Part shown: piece by piece, positions 8,202 to 16,558 of the stretch
How the letters are laid out: each line of letters begins with the position of its first letter
Position numbering within the stretch: the stretch's first letter is position 1
NCBI GenBank assembly: GCA_038530555.1
Contig: JBCBCN010000010.1
Span: 43,148-107,147 of the forward strand
Direction: 5' to 3'
Source: HKCCE3408 sp038530555
Lineage (GTDB): Bacteria; Pseudomonadota; Alphaproteobacteria; Rhodobacterales; Rhodobacteraceae
DNA length: 64,000 nt
Notes under the pieces: generated by a model
What the model was told of the DNA's origin: nothing
The model's database searches: none
What the model saw: the letters and a program-made list of their open reading frames with translations, nothing else
Program-made: the position numbers and the translations under genes

Positions 8202-8938
8202 CGCCAATCGCCCAAGCTCGCTTGAAACAGAGTTAGGGCTGCGACTGCAGCGGTGTCGGCGCGCAGGATGCGGGGCCCGAGACTGATCACCTGAACCTGA
8301 TCCATCGCAGTCAGCCGCTCGCGCTCTGCGGGCGAAAAACCACCTTCCGGTCCGATCAACACAGCCCAAGGGTCTCGCGTCACAGATGCCTCGGGCGTGG
8401 GCATCCGGTTGACCTCCCCCACCCGCGCCTCATCGGCGAAGATCAAACGGCGGTCGCTGGGCCAGTCCGAGAGAATTCGGGAAAGCGGCGCTAACTCTAC
8501 GACCTCCGGCACGAAGGTATTGCCGCATTGCTCGGCGGCCTCGATGGCATGGGCTTGCAGCCGGTCGCGGCGAATGCGCTCAGAATTCGTGTACTCCGTC
8601 AGCACAGGACAGATCCGTGTGACGCCCATTTCCGCGGCCTTTTCCACAATGAAATCGGTGCGGGCCTTCTTGATCGGCGCAAATAGAAGCCAAAGATCGG
8701 GCGGAGGCTGAAGCGGGCGGGTTTGAGCCTCGATCCGCAATAGACCGCCACGCTTGGAGATGTCCTGCACCGTCGCGGCGTATTCCCCGCTCAACCCATC
8801 GAAGACCAGGATCCGCTCGCCCGCGCGCAGCCGCATCACGGCGTAGAGATAGTTCGCCTGATCCCGCGTCACCGGGACGCTGGTGCCAGTATGCAGGGCT
8901 TGCGCTACATAGAGCCTGATTTTGGCGGTGTTGGGCAT
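8198..8938 (-). CDS. rsmE: 16S rRNA (uracil-1498-N3)-methyltransferase
   Basis: About 246 residues from the ATG at 8936-8938 (an ATG four codons further upstream, at 8950, is equally possible). RsmE methylates N3 of U1498 in helix 44 of 16S rRNA using S-adenosylmethionine. The N-terminal PUA-like domain begins KIRLYVAQAL and includes NYLYAVMRLRAGERI. The C-terminal SPOUT knot has LLFAPIKKARTDFIVEKAAEMG, the SAM-binding LIGPEGGFSPAERE, and ISLGPRILRADTAAVAALTLF. It is divergent from ubiA, with about 45 bp between starts, and overlaps the downstream membrane-protein gene. Confidence 0.93.
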   Translation of the reverse strand: MPNTAKIRLYVAQALHTGTSVPVTRDQANYLYAVMRLRAGERILVFDGLSGEYAATVQDISKRGGLLRIEAQTRPLQPPPDLWLLFAPIKKARTDFIVEKAAEMGVTRICPVLTEYTNSERIRRDRLQAHAIEAAEQCGNTFVPEVVELAPLSRILSDWPSDRRLIFADEARVGEVNRMPTPEASVTRDPWAVLIGPEGGFSPAERERLTAMDQVQVISLGPRILRADTAAVAALTLFQASLGDWR

Positions 8939-8984
8939 GGCTGAGGCCATCACACAGATATCGAAACGAGTTTGGGGATAGGCT

Positions 8985-9965
8985 ATGAGCGAGGCCCAGC
9001 AAAGACCAGATCGTGCGGAAGCCTCGGCAGGTCAGGTCGCGGATGCCTACACCGGCAATTGGGTCGATCGCTTGGCCCCTGCCCCGACCCGTCCCTATCT
9101 GAGGCTGTCGAGGGCGGATCGGCCCATCGGCACATGGCTGTTGCTGCTGCCGTGTTGGTGGGGCCTGGCGCTTGCCATGGGTGCCGATGGGCAAGTGTCG
9201 CTAATGGATGCCTGGATCGCCATCGGCTGTGCTCTGGGCGCGTTCCTGATGCGCGGCGCGGGTTGCACGTGGAATGACATCACCGACCGCGATTTTGATG
9301 CCGCCGTCGCCCGCACCCGTTCAAGGCCGATCCCCTCGGGTCAGGTGACCCCACGCCAAGCCTTGCTCTGGCTGATCGCGCAGAGCCTGATCGCCTTCGT
9401 GATCCTACTGACCTTCGAACCGGCAGCGATCTGGATGGGCATCATCTCGCTGCTGCCGGTTGTGATCTATCCGTTCGCCAAGCGCTTCACGTGGTGGCCG
9501 CAGGTGTTTTTGGGCATCGCATTCAATTGGGGCGCGCTTTTGGCTTGGACTGCGCATAGCGGGAGCCTCTCGGTCGCGCCTGTCCTTCTCTACGGCGCGG
9601 GCATCGCCTGGACGCTGTTCTATGACACTATCTATGCGCATCAGGACAAAGAGGATGACGCGTTGATTGGCGTGCGATCAACGGCCCGCCTTTTTGCGGA
9701 GAACACCCGGTCCTGGCTGAGGGCCTTTCTCGTGATCGCCGTGTTGCTGCTCATGGCGGCGGCGATCGCGGCGCTGGGGCCCAACGGCAATCCGCTGAGC
9801 ATGGTGATCGCGCTGGTGGGCATCTGGGCCTTTGGCTGGCATCTGACCTGGCAGTTGGCGCAACTCGATATCGATGATGCGGATACTTGCATGCGCCTGT
9901 TCCGCTCCAACCGCGATGCCGGGCTTTTGGTTGCGCTCTTTTTCGCTGTTGCCGTTTTCGTCTAG
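8985..9965 (+). CDS. ubiA: 4-hydroxybenzoate polyprenyltransferase
   Basis: 326 residues, slightly longer than usual because of a 40-residue polar N-terminal extension. UbiA attaches the polyprenyl tail to 4-hydroxybenzoate in ubiquinone synthesis. The first prenyl-diphosphate motif is NDITDRDFDAAVARTRSRPI (about residues 91-110). The second Asp-rich region is HQDKEDDALIGVRSTA. Several membrane helices surround these. It stands alone on the plus strand, divergent from rsmE, and 57 bp before the OmpA-family gene. Confidence 0.93.
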   Translation: MSEAQQRPDRAEASAGQVADAYTGNWVDRLAPAPTRPYLRLSRADRPIGTWLLLLPCWWGLALAMGADGQVSLMDAWIAIGCALGAFLMRGAGCTWNDITDRDFDAAVARTRSRPIPSGQVTPRQALLWLIAQSLIAFVILLTFEPAAIWMGIISLLPVVIYPFAKRFTWWPQVFLGIAFNWGALLAWTAHSGSLSVAPVLLYGAGIAWTLFYDTIYAHQDKEDDALIGVRSTARLFAENTRSWLRAFLVIAVLLLMAAAIAALGPNGNPLSMVIALVGIWAFGWHLTWQLAQLDIDDADTCMRLFRSNRDAGLLVALFFAVAVFV

Positions 9966-10022
9966 TGGACAAGGCCCAAGCCACGCGGTAGCCAAGACCA
10001 AAGCCAACAAGGCAAGCAGGAC

Positions 10023-11963
10023 ATGGCAATTACAGGCTATTCTATGCTCAGCATCGCGGCCTTCGCAGCCGCGGGTATTGCCAGCGTGGCGATGGCGTCG
10101 TTCGCAGCAACGCGTATTGAGGAACGCTCGGCCGAAGACGTCACAGCCGCTATGCAGGACGCCTCTCTAGACTGGGTCGATGTCTCGGTCGACGGGCTCA
10201 ATGTGACCCTATCCGGCACGGCCCCGACCGAGGCGCAGCGCTTTCGCGCCACCTCCCTTGCGCGCAGCATCGTCGATGATGGCCGGGTGATCGTTCGCCT
10301 TGATGTCGCCGCCCCCGACACAATCACACCACCGTCGTTTCAGCTTGAGATGCTCCGCAATGGCGATGGTCTATCGCTAATCGGTCTTGTGCCTGATGCT
10401 TTGGGTGACGGGGGCGTGGCAGAACGCCTAAGCGCCGTGACCGAGGGGATAGACGTCGTCGATCTGGTCGACAGTGCCGATTACGCTGTGCCTGAGGGCT
10501 GGGAGGTCGCGCTGGATTACGGCCTTTCGGCGATCCTGGAGCTGCCTCGGTCCAAGGTCTCGGTCTATTCCGACCGCGTCGAGATCGAGGCCGTGAGCGA
10601 GAGCCAACAGCAACGCGATGCGCTCTTGGCGTCGCTGCGCTCGGCTCAGCCCGACGGGATCGAGATCCTACTCGATATCTCAGCGCCCCGGCCGGTGATT
10701 GCGCCGTTCTCTCTTCGCTTCGTGCTGGACGAAGACGGCGCGCGCTTTGAGGATTGCTCGGCCGAGACGGATGCGGGTCGCGCGCGGATACTTGCATCGG
10801 CCGCAGAGCTTGGCGTGCCGGAGGATGCAGATTGCGCGATCGGTCTTGGCATGCCCTCGCCGCAATGGCCGCAGGCTGTTTCTCAAGCGCTGGCGGCCCT
10901 AGGGGAGATCGGCACCGGCACGGTCAGTTTCTCGGACGCGGATATCAGCCTGATCGCGGGTCCGCGCACCGAACAAGACCTGTTCGACCGCGTGATCGGA
11001 GACCTGGAAGCTGACCTGCCGGAGGTGTTTTCCCTGCGCGCCGTATTGCCCGCTACGCCCGATCCCAACACCACCGCCCAAGGCCCCGCTCAGTTTTCTG
11101 CCGAGCTTAACGAAGAGGGCATGATCGAGTTGCGCGGGCGCCTGCCTGATGACCGGATCGAGGCCGCGGTTCTCAGCTTTGCGCAGGCCGAGTTCGGTCA
11201 TAGCAATGTCCGCCTTGCCACGCGGCAGGTGGAGGATCTGCCCACGGAATGGTCCGTGCGCGTCTTGGCCGGTCTGGCGGCGTTAGGTGTCCTCAACTCC
11301 GGGAGCTTGCAGGTCGAGCCCGAGATGGTGCGGCTGAGCGGTGAAACCGGAAGTCAGACCGCCCTGTCGGACGCGTCGCGAATCCTGGCCGAGCGCTTGG
11401 GCGACACGGCCTCCTTCGATCTGGACATCACCTATATCGAAGAGCTTGACCCGGCCTCCGCCATCCCGACCGAGGCCGAATGTGTGGCGCGTCTGAATGG
11501 CATTCTCGACGAAACCAAAATCTCGTTCGATCCCGGCTCAGTTGAGATCAATGAAGAGGCCGCGCTTGTGCTGGACGCCATCGCAGAAGTGCTGCCCGAT
11601 TGTCGGCATGTCGAGATGGAAATCGGCGGTCATACCGACAGCCAAGGCCGTGAGAGCATGAATGCGCGGCTAAGCCAGGCGCGCGCAGATGCCGTGTTGA
11701 ACGGCCTTTTGGGTCGCAATATTCTGATAGGGAACCTGTCGTCTCGTGGCTATGGCGAAAGCCGCCCGATCGCCGACAACGAAACCGAAGAAGGCCGCGA
11801 GGCCAATCGCCGGATCGAGTTCCGCCTTTTGGCCGAGGTGATCGAAGCGGCGGCAGAGGCAGAAGTCGCCGAGCGGAACGAGACCCTGCTTGCCGTAAGG
11901 CCAGTACCGCGCCCGGACAGGGCCGCGGAAGAGAGTGACGCCGAGGGGGCGGACAATGAATAG
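10023..11963 (+). CDS. OmpA-family envelope protein with BON-like repeats
   Basis: 646 residues. An N-terminal hydrophobic segment (YSMLSIAAFAAAGIASVAMASFA) acts as signal or anchor. A long middle region (about 40-480) shows repeated BON-like alpha/beta units, for example WVDVSVDGLNVTLSGTAPTEAQRFRA and MIELRGRLPDDRIEAAVL. The C-terminal OmpA/MotB peptidoglycan-binding domain (about 490-610) carries IGGHTDSQGRESMNARLSQ and SRGYGESRPIADNETEEGREANRRIEF. The tail is acidic. It should bridge membrane and cell wall in the periplasm. The next gene overlaps its 3' end by 8 bp and encodes a membrane-anchored coiled coil, so the two probably form one envelope unit. Related to ArfA/Rv0899-like BON+OmpA proteins by architecture only. 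Confidence 0.85.
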   Translation: MAITGYSMLSIAAFAAAGIASVAMASFAATRIEERSAEDVTAAMQDASLDWVDVSVDGLNVTLSGTAPTEAQRFRATSLARSIVDDGRVIVRLDVAAPDTITPPSFQLEMLRNGDGLSLIGLVPDALGDGGVAERLSAVTEGIDVVDLVDSADYAVPEGWEVALDYGLSAILELPRSKVSVYSDRVEIEAVSESQQQRDALLASLRSAQPDGIEILLDISAPRPVIAPFSLRFVLDEDGARFEDCSAETDAGRARILASAAELGVPEDADCAIGLGMPSPQWPQAVSQALAALGEIGTGTVSFSDADISLIAGPRTEQDLFDRVIGDLEADLPEVFSLRAVLPATPDPNTTAQGPAQFSAELNEEGMIELRGRLPDDRIEAAVLSFAQAEFGHSNVRLATRQVEDLPTEWSVRVLAGLAALGVLNSGSLQVEPEMVRLSGETGSQTALSDASRILAERLGDTASFDLDITYIEELDPASAIPTEAECVARLNGILDETKISFDPGSVEINEEAALVLDAIAEVLPDCRHVEMEIGGHTDSQGRESMNARLSQARADAVLNGLLGRNILIGNLSSRGYGESRPIADNETEEGREANRRIEFRLLAEVIEAAAEAEVAERNETLLAVRPVPRPDRAAEESDAEGADNE

Positions 11964-12330
11964 AACCGAATTCATAATCGCCGTGGCAGCGATCCTGTTT
12001 GTGGTGTTCTGCCTTGGTTGGTTCGCCCATTGGCTGGTCCAACGCTTTTCCAAGGTCAGCGCCGCCGATATGTCCGAACTCGACGAAATGGCCAGCAAAT
12101 TGCATGAGGCCGAGGACACGCGCGATCAAGCGGTCGCTTACCTCCAGCAGCGTGAGGGCGAGCTTAGCAATCAATTGACCCAGACCGAGGCGGAATTGGC
12201 CGCAGCGATGGAAGGGCTTCGGGACGCCCGTGGTGAGGCAGAGGAATTACGCGCCTATATCGAGCGGGTCAGCCAGCCCGAAATCGTCGATGTCGCCGAA
12301 AGCGAGACGCAAGCCAGCGCAGACCGGTAA
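11956..12330 (+). CDS. Membrane-anchored coiled-coil protein coupled to the OmpA-family gene
   Basis: 124 residues from the ATG at 11956, 8 bp inside the preceding gene. One N-terminal transmembrane segment (FIIAVAAILFVVFCLGWFAH, about 5-24) is followed by a charged heptad-rich region up to about residue 108 (SELDEMASKLHEAEDTRDQ, LTQTEAELAAAMEGLRDA). This predicts an inner-membrane protein with a coiled coil on one side. It ends 22 bp before the convergent moaE. No known family; the function is likely shared with the OmpA-family partner. Confidence 0.7.
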   Translation: MNRTEFIIAVAAILFVVFCLGWFAHWLVQRFSKVSAADMSELDEMASKLHEAEDTRDQAVAYLQQREGELSNQLTQTEAELAAAMEGLRDARGEAEELRAYIERVSQPEIVDVAESETQASADR

Positions 12331-12352
12331 GCCCAGGCGCCTGTACCACTGA

Positions 12353-12805
12353 TTACGAGCTTTCCCAGCGTTTCAGTGCCTTCGCGTCACGGCCATGGGC
12401 CTCGACCCAAGCCTCTCCTGCCTTTCGGATCTCTTTTTTCCAAAACGGCGCGTTGGATTTCAGGGTGTCCATCAGGAAATCCGCCCCCTTAAAGGCCGCT
12501 TCGCGGTGGGGCGACGCTGTGGCCACCATCACAATTGGCTCGGACACTGCCAAACGGCCGTAGCGGTGGATCAAAAGGGCGTCGCTTAACTCGAAACGCG
12601 TAATCGCCCGCTCCCGCAGATCTTTCAGCGCGCGTTCGGTCATGCCAGGATAGTGCTCGATCTCCAGGGCGATCAGATCGCCCTCAGGGCTCTGCCGCAC
12701 GAGGCCGGTGAAACTGACCACCGCGCCAACATCGGAGAGGCCAACGGAAAACGCGTCCAGCTCCACACCCGCGTCAAACGCCTCAGTTTGGACCCGAACG
12801 CGCAC
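12353..12805 (-). CDS. moaE: Molybdopterin synthase catalytic subunit
   Basis: 150 residues. With MoaD it converts cyclic pyranopterin monophosphate to molybdopterin by adding two sulfurs. Motifs seen are VGAVVSFTGLVRQ, LEIEHYPGMTERALKDL, IHRYGRLAVSEPIVMVATASPHREAAF, and the catalytic-lysine region DTLKSNAPFWKKE. The start is a GTG that directly abuts the moaD stop codon, so translation is coupled. Part of the minus-strand series uvrC-pgsA-moaD-moaE. Confidence 0.95.
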   Translation of the reverse strand: MRVRVQTEAFDAGVELDAFSVGLSDVGAVVSFTGLVRQSPEGDLIALEIEHYPGMTERALKDLRERAITRFELSDALLIHRYGRLAVSEPIVMVATASPHREAAFKGADFLMDTLKSNAPFWKKEIRKAGEAWVEAHGRDAKALKRWESS

Positions 12806-13054
12806 TCATCCCCCGGTCATAGGCGGAAAAAACGCCACTTCGCGGGCGCCCACGAGGGATCCATCGAACTCTACTACCGTTTGATCCACCGCCACGCGAA
12901 TGCCGCTGAGATCGGCGAAGACGTGGTCATAGGGGGCGCCGCGCAAACGCAACTCCTGGATCAAGCTCGAGACATCTTTAGCGCCGCTGGCAAAGCTCTC
13001 GCCGTTCAGGCCGATGCGTTCCCGGATCCAAGCGAAGTAGCGCAGCTCGATCAT
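12806..13054 (-). CDS. moaD: Molybdopterin synthase sulfur-carrier subunit
   Basis: 82 residues with the ubiquitin-like fold of MoaD and the essential C-terminal Gly-Gly (FFPPMTGG), which is activated to a thiocarboxylate by MoeB and donates sulfur to MoaE. The N-terminal strand is MIELRYFAWIRERIG. It starts 1 bp after the end of the pgsA stop codon and abuts moaE. The gene neighbourhood pgsA-moaD-moaE is common in alphaproteobacteria (from memory). Confidence 0.93.
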   Translation of the reverse strand: MIELRYFAWIRERIGLNGESFASGAKDVSSLIQELRLRGAPYDHVFADLSGIRVAVDQTVVEFDGSLVGAREVAFFPPMTGG

Positions 13055-13055
13055 C

Positions 13056-13718
13056 TCAGCCGTCCTTCACGTAGGGCCATGCCTTGCGGAAATAATCCGC
13101 GCCGGTGATCAGCGTCAGCGCGGCGGCCAGCCAGATCAAAACCAAACCGCTGTAATGCGAATACCAAAAGCCGGAATATATTTGCTGCAGGCCGAGGGGG
13201 TCTTCGACGCTCCCCTCCAGGATCTGCGCGACCAAATCCGGGCCCATGCCATAGGTCCACATGCCGAAATAGTGTTCGAACAGCCCGCGCGAAAACAACA
13301 CCGCGATCGCAACCATCTGAACTGTGGTTTTCCATTTGGCCAAAGTTGTCACTTTGAGCGTTCCGGCGGTATCGCCCAGAAACTCACGCAGACCGGACAC
13401 GAAAGCCTCACGGAACAGGATCAGCGCAGCCGGGACCATGATCCAGAAGTTCGGGCCCAGAAGTCCGATAAGGACTGCAAGCGCGATAATCACCATGGCC
13501 TTGTCGGCGATCGGGTCAAGCATTGCGCCGAACTTGCTCTCCATGCCCCAGGCGCGGGCCAGCCGCCCATCGAGCCAGTCGGTGGCGGCGGCTGAGACGA
13601 ACAGGACCAAAGCCAACCAATCGGCCCAGGGCCGCGCTACGCTGACGAAAACGATGGCCAAAGCGGGCGCCGCCAAAAGCCGCAGTACGGTCAGAGTATT
13701 TGGAATGGTCCAGCGCAT
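13056..13718 (-). CDS. pgsA: CDP-diacylglycerol--glycerol-3-phosphate 3-phosphatidyltransferase
   Basis: 220 residues from the ATG at 13716-13718 (MRWTIPNTLTVLR, the standard family N-terminus). A longer frame opens at 13778 but overlaps uvrC. The CDP-alcohol phosphotransferase motif is complete: TDWLDGRLARAWGMESKFG followed by AMLDPIADK. The product makes phosphatidylglycerolphosphate in the inner membrane. Several hydrophobic helices follow. Near the C-terminus (about 150-185) there is an extra soluble insertion with HYFGMWTYGMGPDLVAQILEG before the last helix, which I do not see in the shorter E. coli enzyme. Confidence 0.93.
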   Translation of the reverse strand: MRWTIPNTLTVLRLLAAPALAIVFVSVARPWADWLALVLFVSAAATDWLDGRLARAWGMESKFGAMLDPIADKAMVIIALAVLIGLLGPNFWIMVPAALILFREAFVSGLREFLGDTAGTLKVTTLAKWKTTVQMVAIAVLFSRGLFEHYFGMWTYGMGPDLVAQILEGSVEDPLGLQQIYSGFWYSHYSGLVLIWLAAALTLITGADYFRKAWPYVKDG

Positions 13719-13774
13719 ATGCGTGTCGTAGCTCAGCCATCGCGCGCCGAAAAGAGGCATGGCGCCGAACCGGC

Positions 13775-15655
13775 TCAACCCCGCTCGTGAAAAAAGCCGT
13801 AGATGCTCTCGGCCATGGCATCAGAAATACCGTCGACGGCCTTCAAATCGGCAAGCGCTGCGCGGGACACCGCCTTGGCTGAACCGAAATGCGTAAGCAG
13901 CGCGCGTTTGCGGGTCGCGCCCACGCCGGGCACTTCATCGAGCGGCGTTGCCCCGATGGCTTTCGAGCGCTTTTGCCGGTGGGCGCCGATCGCGAAGCGG
14001 TGCGCCTCGTCGCGCATACGCTGAATAAAATACAAAACCGGATCGTTGCGCGGCAGCGAGAAGGCTCGACGCCCGCGGCGGTGAAACTCTTCCTTACCGG
14101 CGTCACGATCGACGCCTTTGGCGACCCCAACGAAAGGCACATTCCCTATGTCCAGAGCGTCCATGATCTCGGCCACGGCACTGACCTGGCCCGCTCCGCC
14201 ATCGATCAAGAGTAGGTCGGGCCACATGCCGCCCGTCCGCTCAGGGTCTTCCTTGACCAAGCGTTTAAAGCGACGGTTCAGCACTTCCTTCATCATGCCG
14301 AAATCATCGCCTGGCGTAAGATCTTCACCCTTGATGTTGAACTTGCGGTATTGCGCCTTTTCGAAGCCTTCGGCGCCCGCCACGACCATGGCGCCGACTG
14401 CAAAGGCGCCCTGGATGTGCGAATTGTCGTAGATCTCGATGCGGTTGGGCGCCTCAGGCAGGTCAAACGCCTCGGCGATACCCTTAAGGAGCTTGGCTTG
14501 GCTGGCACTCTCGGCGAGCTTGCGTTCAAGCGATTGGGTCGCGTTGCGGGCCGCGCCTTGTACTAGTTCCGCCTTTTCGCCGCGCTGGGGAACCAAAAGC
14601 TCAACCTTTCGTCCAAGCTTCGCTGTCAATGCCTCTGCCATCAAATCGGCGTCGTCGATCCCGTGGCTCAACAGGATCTGCCGGGGCGGGTCTTTGTCGT
14701 CGTAGAACTGACCCAGAAACGCCTGCATCACTTCGGCCGGGCTGACGTCATGGCCGACCCTGGGATAATAGTCGCGATTGCCCCAGTTCTGATTGGCACG
14801 GATGAAAAAAACCTGCACGCAGGCCTGGCCGCCCTGAAGATGAAGCGCGATGATGTCAGCCTCGGTGACGCCGCGTGGATTGATGCCTTGGTTCGTCTGC
14901 ACCTGGGTAAGGGCGCGGATCCGGTCGCGGAGGGCCGCCGCGCGTTCAAACTCCAAATCCTCAGACGCCGCTTCCATCTCACGCTTGAGGATGTCTTGGG
15001 CTTCGGTCGATCGTCCAGTGAGGAAATCATCGGCGGCTTTGACGAGATTGGCGTAGTCTTCTTTGCTGATCTTGCCGCCGCAGGGGCCGGCACAGCGCTT
15101 AAGATGATAATTGAGGCAGGGACGGTTTCCGGCCTCAACCTCGCGATCGGTGCAGCTTCGCAGCAAGAACACCTTTTGCAATGTGTTGAGCGTCCGATTG
15201 ACTGCGCCTGCGCTGGCGAAGGGGCCGTAATAGCGCCCCTTGCGAACCTTGGCACCGCGATGCTTCTCGACCCGAGGGAAGTCATGTTCGGTCGAAATAA
15301 AGATATAGGGGAAGGATTTATCGTCGCGCAGCAGCACGTTGTATTTCGGTTTGAGCTGCTTGATCAGGTTCTGCTCAAGCAACAGCGCCTCGGTTTCGGT
15401 CGCGGTCGTCAGAAACATCATTGAGGCCGTCTCGCGGATCATACGAGCGATCCGAGGCGTGTGGCCCGTTTCCTTTGTGTAGCTGCTGACGCGCTTTTTC
15501 AACGCGCGCGCCTTGCCGACATAAAGCACCCGGGATTGGTCATCGAGCATTCGGTAAACGCCGGGTGAATTGTCCAGAGATGCAATATAGCTCTGGATCA
15601 CCTCAGCGCCTGGCGCTGAGCCTTTCGACGGAGTGTCATCGGTTTCAGACGTCAT
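13775..15655 (-). CDS. uvrC: Excinuclease ABC subunit C
   Basis: 626 residues, full length for UvrC, the nuclease that makes both incisions in nucleotide-excision repair. The N-terminal GIY-YIG domain has SPGVYRMLDDQSRVLYVGKA (about 29-48) and KKRVSSYTK. A Cys-containing region (LLRSCTDREVEAGNRPCLNY, HLKRCAGPCGGKI) follows. The UVR motif is near residues 215-250, the RNase-H-like endonuclease domain includes EIYDNSHIQGAFAVGAMVV and DLLLIDGGAGQ, and the protein ends in helix-hairpin-helix units (VPGVGATRKRALLTHFGS). It is the first gene of a minus-strand run with pgsA-moaD-moaE. The AT-rich spacer upstream should hold its promoter. Confidence 0.96.
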   Translation of the reverse strand: MTSETDDTPSKGSAPGAEVIQSYIASLDNSPGVYRMLDDQSRVLYVGKARALKKRVSSYTKETGHTPRIARMIRETASMMFLTTATETEALLLEQNLIKQLKPKYNVLLRDDKSFPYIFISTEHDFPRVEKHRGAKVRKGRYYGPFASAGAVNRTLNTLQKVFLLRSCTDREVEAGNRPCLNYHLKRCAGPCGGKISKEDYANLVKAADDFLTGRSTEAQDILKREMEAASEDLEFERAAALRDRIRALTQVQTNQGINPRGVTEADIIALHLQGGQACVQVFFIRANQNWGNRDYYPRVGHDVSPAEVMQAFLGQFYDDKDPPRQILLSHGIDDADLMAEALTAKLGRKVELLVPQRGEKAELVQGAARNATQSLERKLAESASQAKLLKGIAEAFDLPEAPNRIEIYDNSHIQGAFAVGAMVVAGAEGFEKAQYRKFNIKGEDLTPGDDFGMMKEVLNRRFKRLVKEDPERTGGMWPDLLLIDGGAGQVSAVAEIMDALDIGNVPFVGVAKGVDRDAGKEEFHRRGRRAFSLPRNDPVLYFIQRMRDEAHRFAIGAHRQKRSKAIGATPLDEVPGVGATRKRALLTHFGSAKAVSRAALADLKAVDGISDAMAESIYGFFHERG

Positions 15656-15964
15656 GTTTCCGTGTCAGTCGATTCTTCGCTCGCTGCATCTTGAAGCGGC
15701 CGCGCGCAAGTCAAAAGGGATCCACCGAAATTGTGGATAACCTTTCGGATAAACCCTGGGCATAAAGAATTTCTCGTTTGATTTTCACACTTTCTTAACT
15801 TTGCTTAATATCTAGGCATTCGAATTAAGTATATGGTTTTATGAGAGAAAATAAATTCCTGTCTCATGGAATAATTTCACGTGCCCGCAAAATTTTCTTG
15901 GCCAATCGGCAATTGCCTCAGTGGACAATCCGAAAACCGCTGGGCGGAATTGCCGAATCGACCC
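15656..15964. other. AT-rich intergenic region upstream of uvrC
   Basis: About 309 bases without a convincing gene. The part from about 15725 to 15905 is markedly AT-rich compared with its GC-rich surroundings. It contains a perfect DnaA-box sequence, a second degenerate one (TTCGGATAA at 15744-15752), and two TTAA tetramers six bases apart (15795-15808). A plus-strand frame opens at 15841 and runs into the antisense of the SDR-like gene. It has no recognisable product and I treat it as spurious. The uvrC promoter is expected here. Confidence 0.5.
15732..15740 (-). promoter_or_regulatory. DnaA box (TTATCCACA)
   Basis: The plus strand reads TGTGGATAA, the exact complement of the consensus DnaA box. 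It lies 77 bases upstream of the uvrC start and next to the AT-rich stretch. It could be a DnaA-controlled promoter site or chance. One box and one weak neighbour are too few to call an origin. Confidence 0.45.
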
Positions 15965-16558
15965 TCATTCTGCGGTTGGGTCCGCCAAGTCGACCGCAAG
16001 CAGTTCTCCCGTCACAGGCTCAGCTGAAATTAGGTAATTCAACGCTGCAGCAAGATCATCGCCGCCGTCGGCTTGGCGTCCAGGTTCGGCCGTATAATCT
16101 GCCCATCGCGGGTCAACCGCGCGCGGCGGGCAAATCATATTCACCCGCAGCTTTGGCGCGAATTCCAGGGCGGCCCGCCGCATGCTCGTGTAAAGAAGGT
16201 CCGCGGTGCGCGCAGCGGCAAAAGACGCCTCCATGCTGGTCATAGAATTGGCGTCAGAAACAAGCACGCACTGGGCCGGTGCGCGCCATTCGCCTTGGTC
16301 GTCCCTCTCCCGTGGGGGCGCGGCCTGTGACGCGAGCGCGTTGAGAAAGTTGAAAAACACATCGCATTGGGTTCCGGTTGAGACCTCGTCCGGAAATGGC
16401 AGCACAACCAAGAGGGCAACGGATCCGCCATTTCGCATAGAAGCGGCGGGCGCATTGTCTGCGCTCACGTTCGACACGGTAAAATCCAGGCCGCGCAGAG
16501 CCGCTTCGATGCGCGCGCCCAGGCCATGCCCGGCATTTAAAATCAAGGCGCTTTTCAA
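15965..16558 (-). CDS. Degenerate short-chain dehydrogenase-like protein
   Basis: About 197 residues if translation starts at the TTG at 16556-16558, which overlaps the antiporter stop as TTGA. The next in-frame ATG upstream lies deep inside the antiporter gene, so the TTG start is preferred. The N-terminus KSALILNAGHGLGARIEAAL keeps the Rossmann glycine pattern. A later segment (LLYTSMRRAALEFAPKLRVNMICP) resembles the SDR helix after the active site, but the catalytic YxxxK reads YTSMR and the region is shortened. Redox activity is therefore doubtful. The gene is translationally coupled to the antiporter. Confidence 0.6.
   Translation of the reverse strand: MKSALILNAGHGLGARIEAALRGLDFTVSNVSADNAPAASMRNGGSVALLVVLPFPDEVSTGTQCDVFFNFLNALASQAAPPRERDDQGEWRAPAQCVLVSDANSMTSMEASFAAARTADLLYTSMRRAALEFAPKLRVNMICPPRAVDPRWADYTAEPGRQADGGDDLAAALNYLISAEPVTGELLAVDLADPTAE

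Noticed and set aside
14663..15424. 253-codon frame antisense to uvrC
   Set aside because: uvrC is unmistakable on the other strand; the shadow is Ala/Leu/Gly rich without motifs.
15795..15808. CtrA site (TTAA-N7-TTAA)
   Set aside because: The spacing between the two TTAA tetramers is six, not seven.
15720..15910. Chromosome replication origin
   Set aside because: Only one perfect DnaA box and no origin-typical neighbours.
15841..16245. Possible small gene starting in the AT-rich spacer
   Set aside because: No ribosome-binding site, and most of it is antisense to the SDR-like gene.
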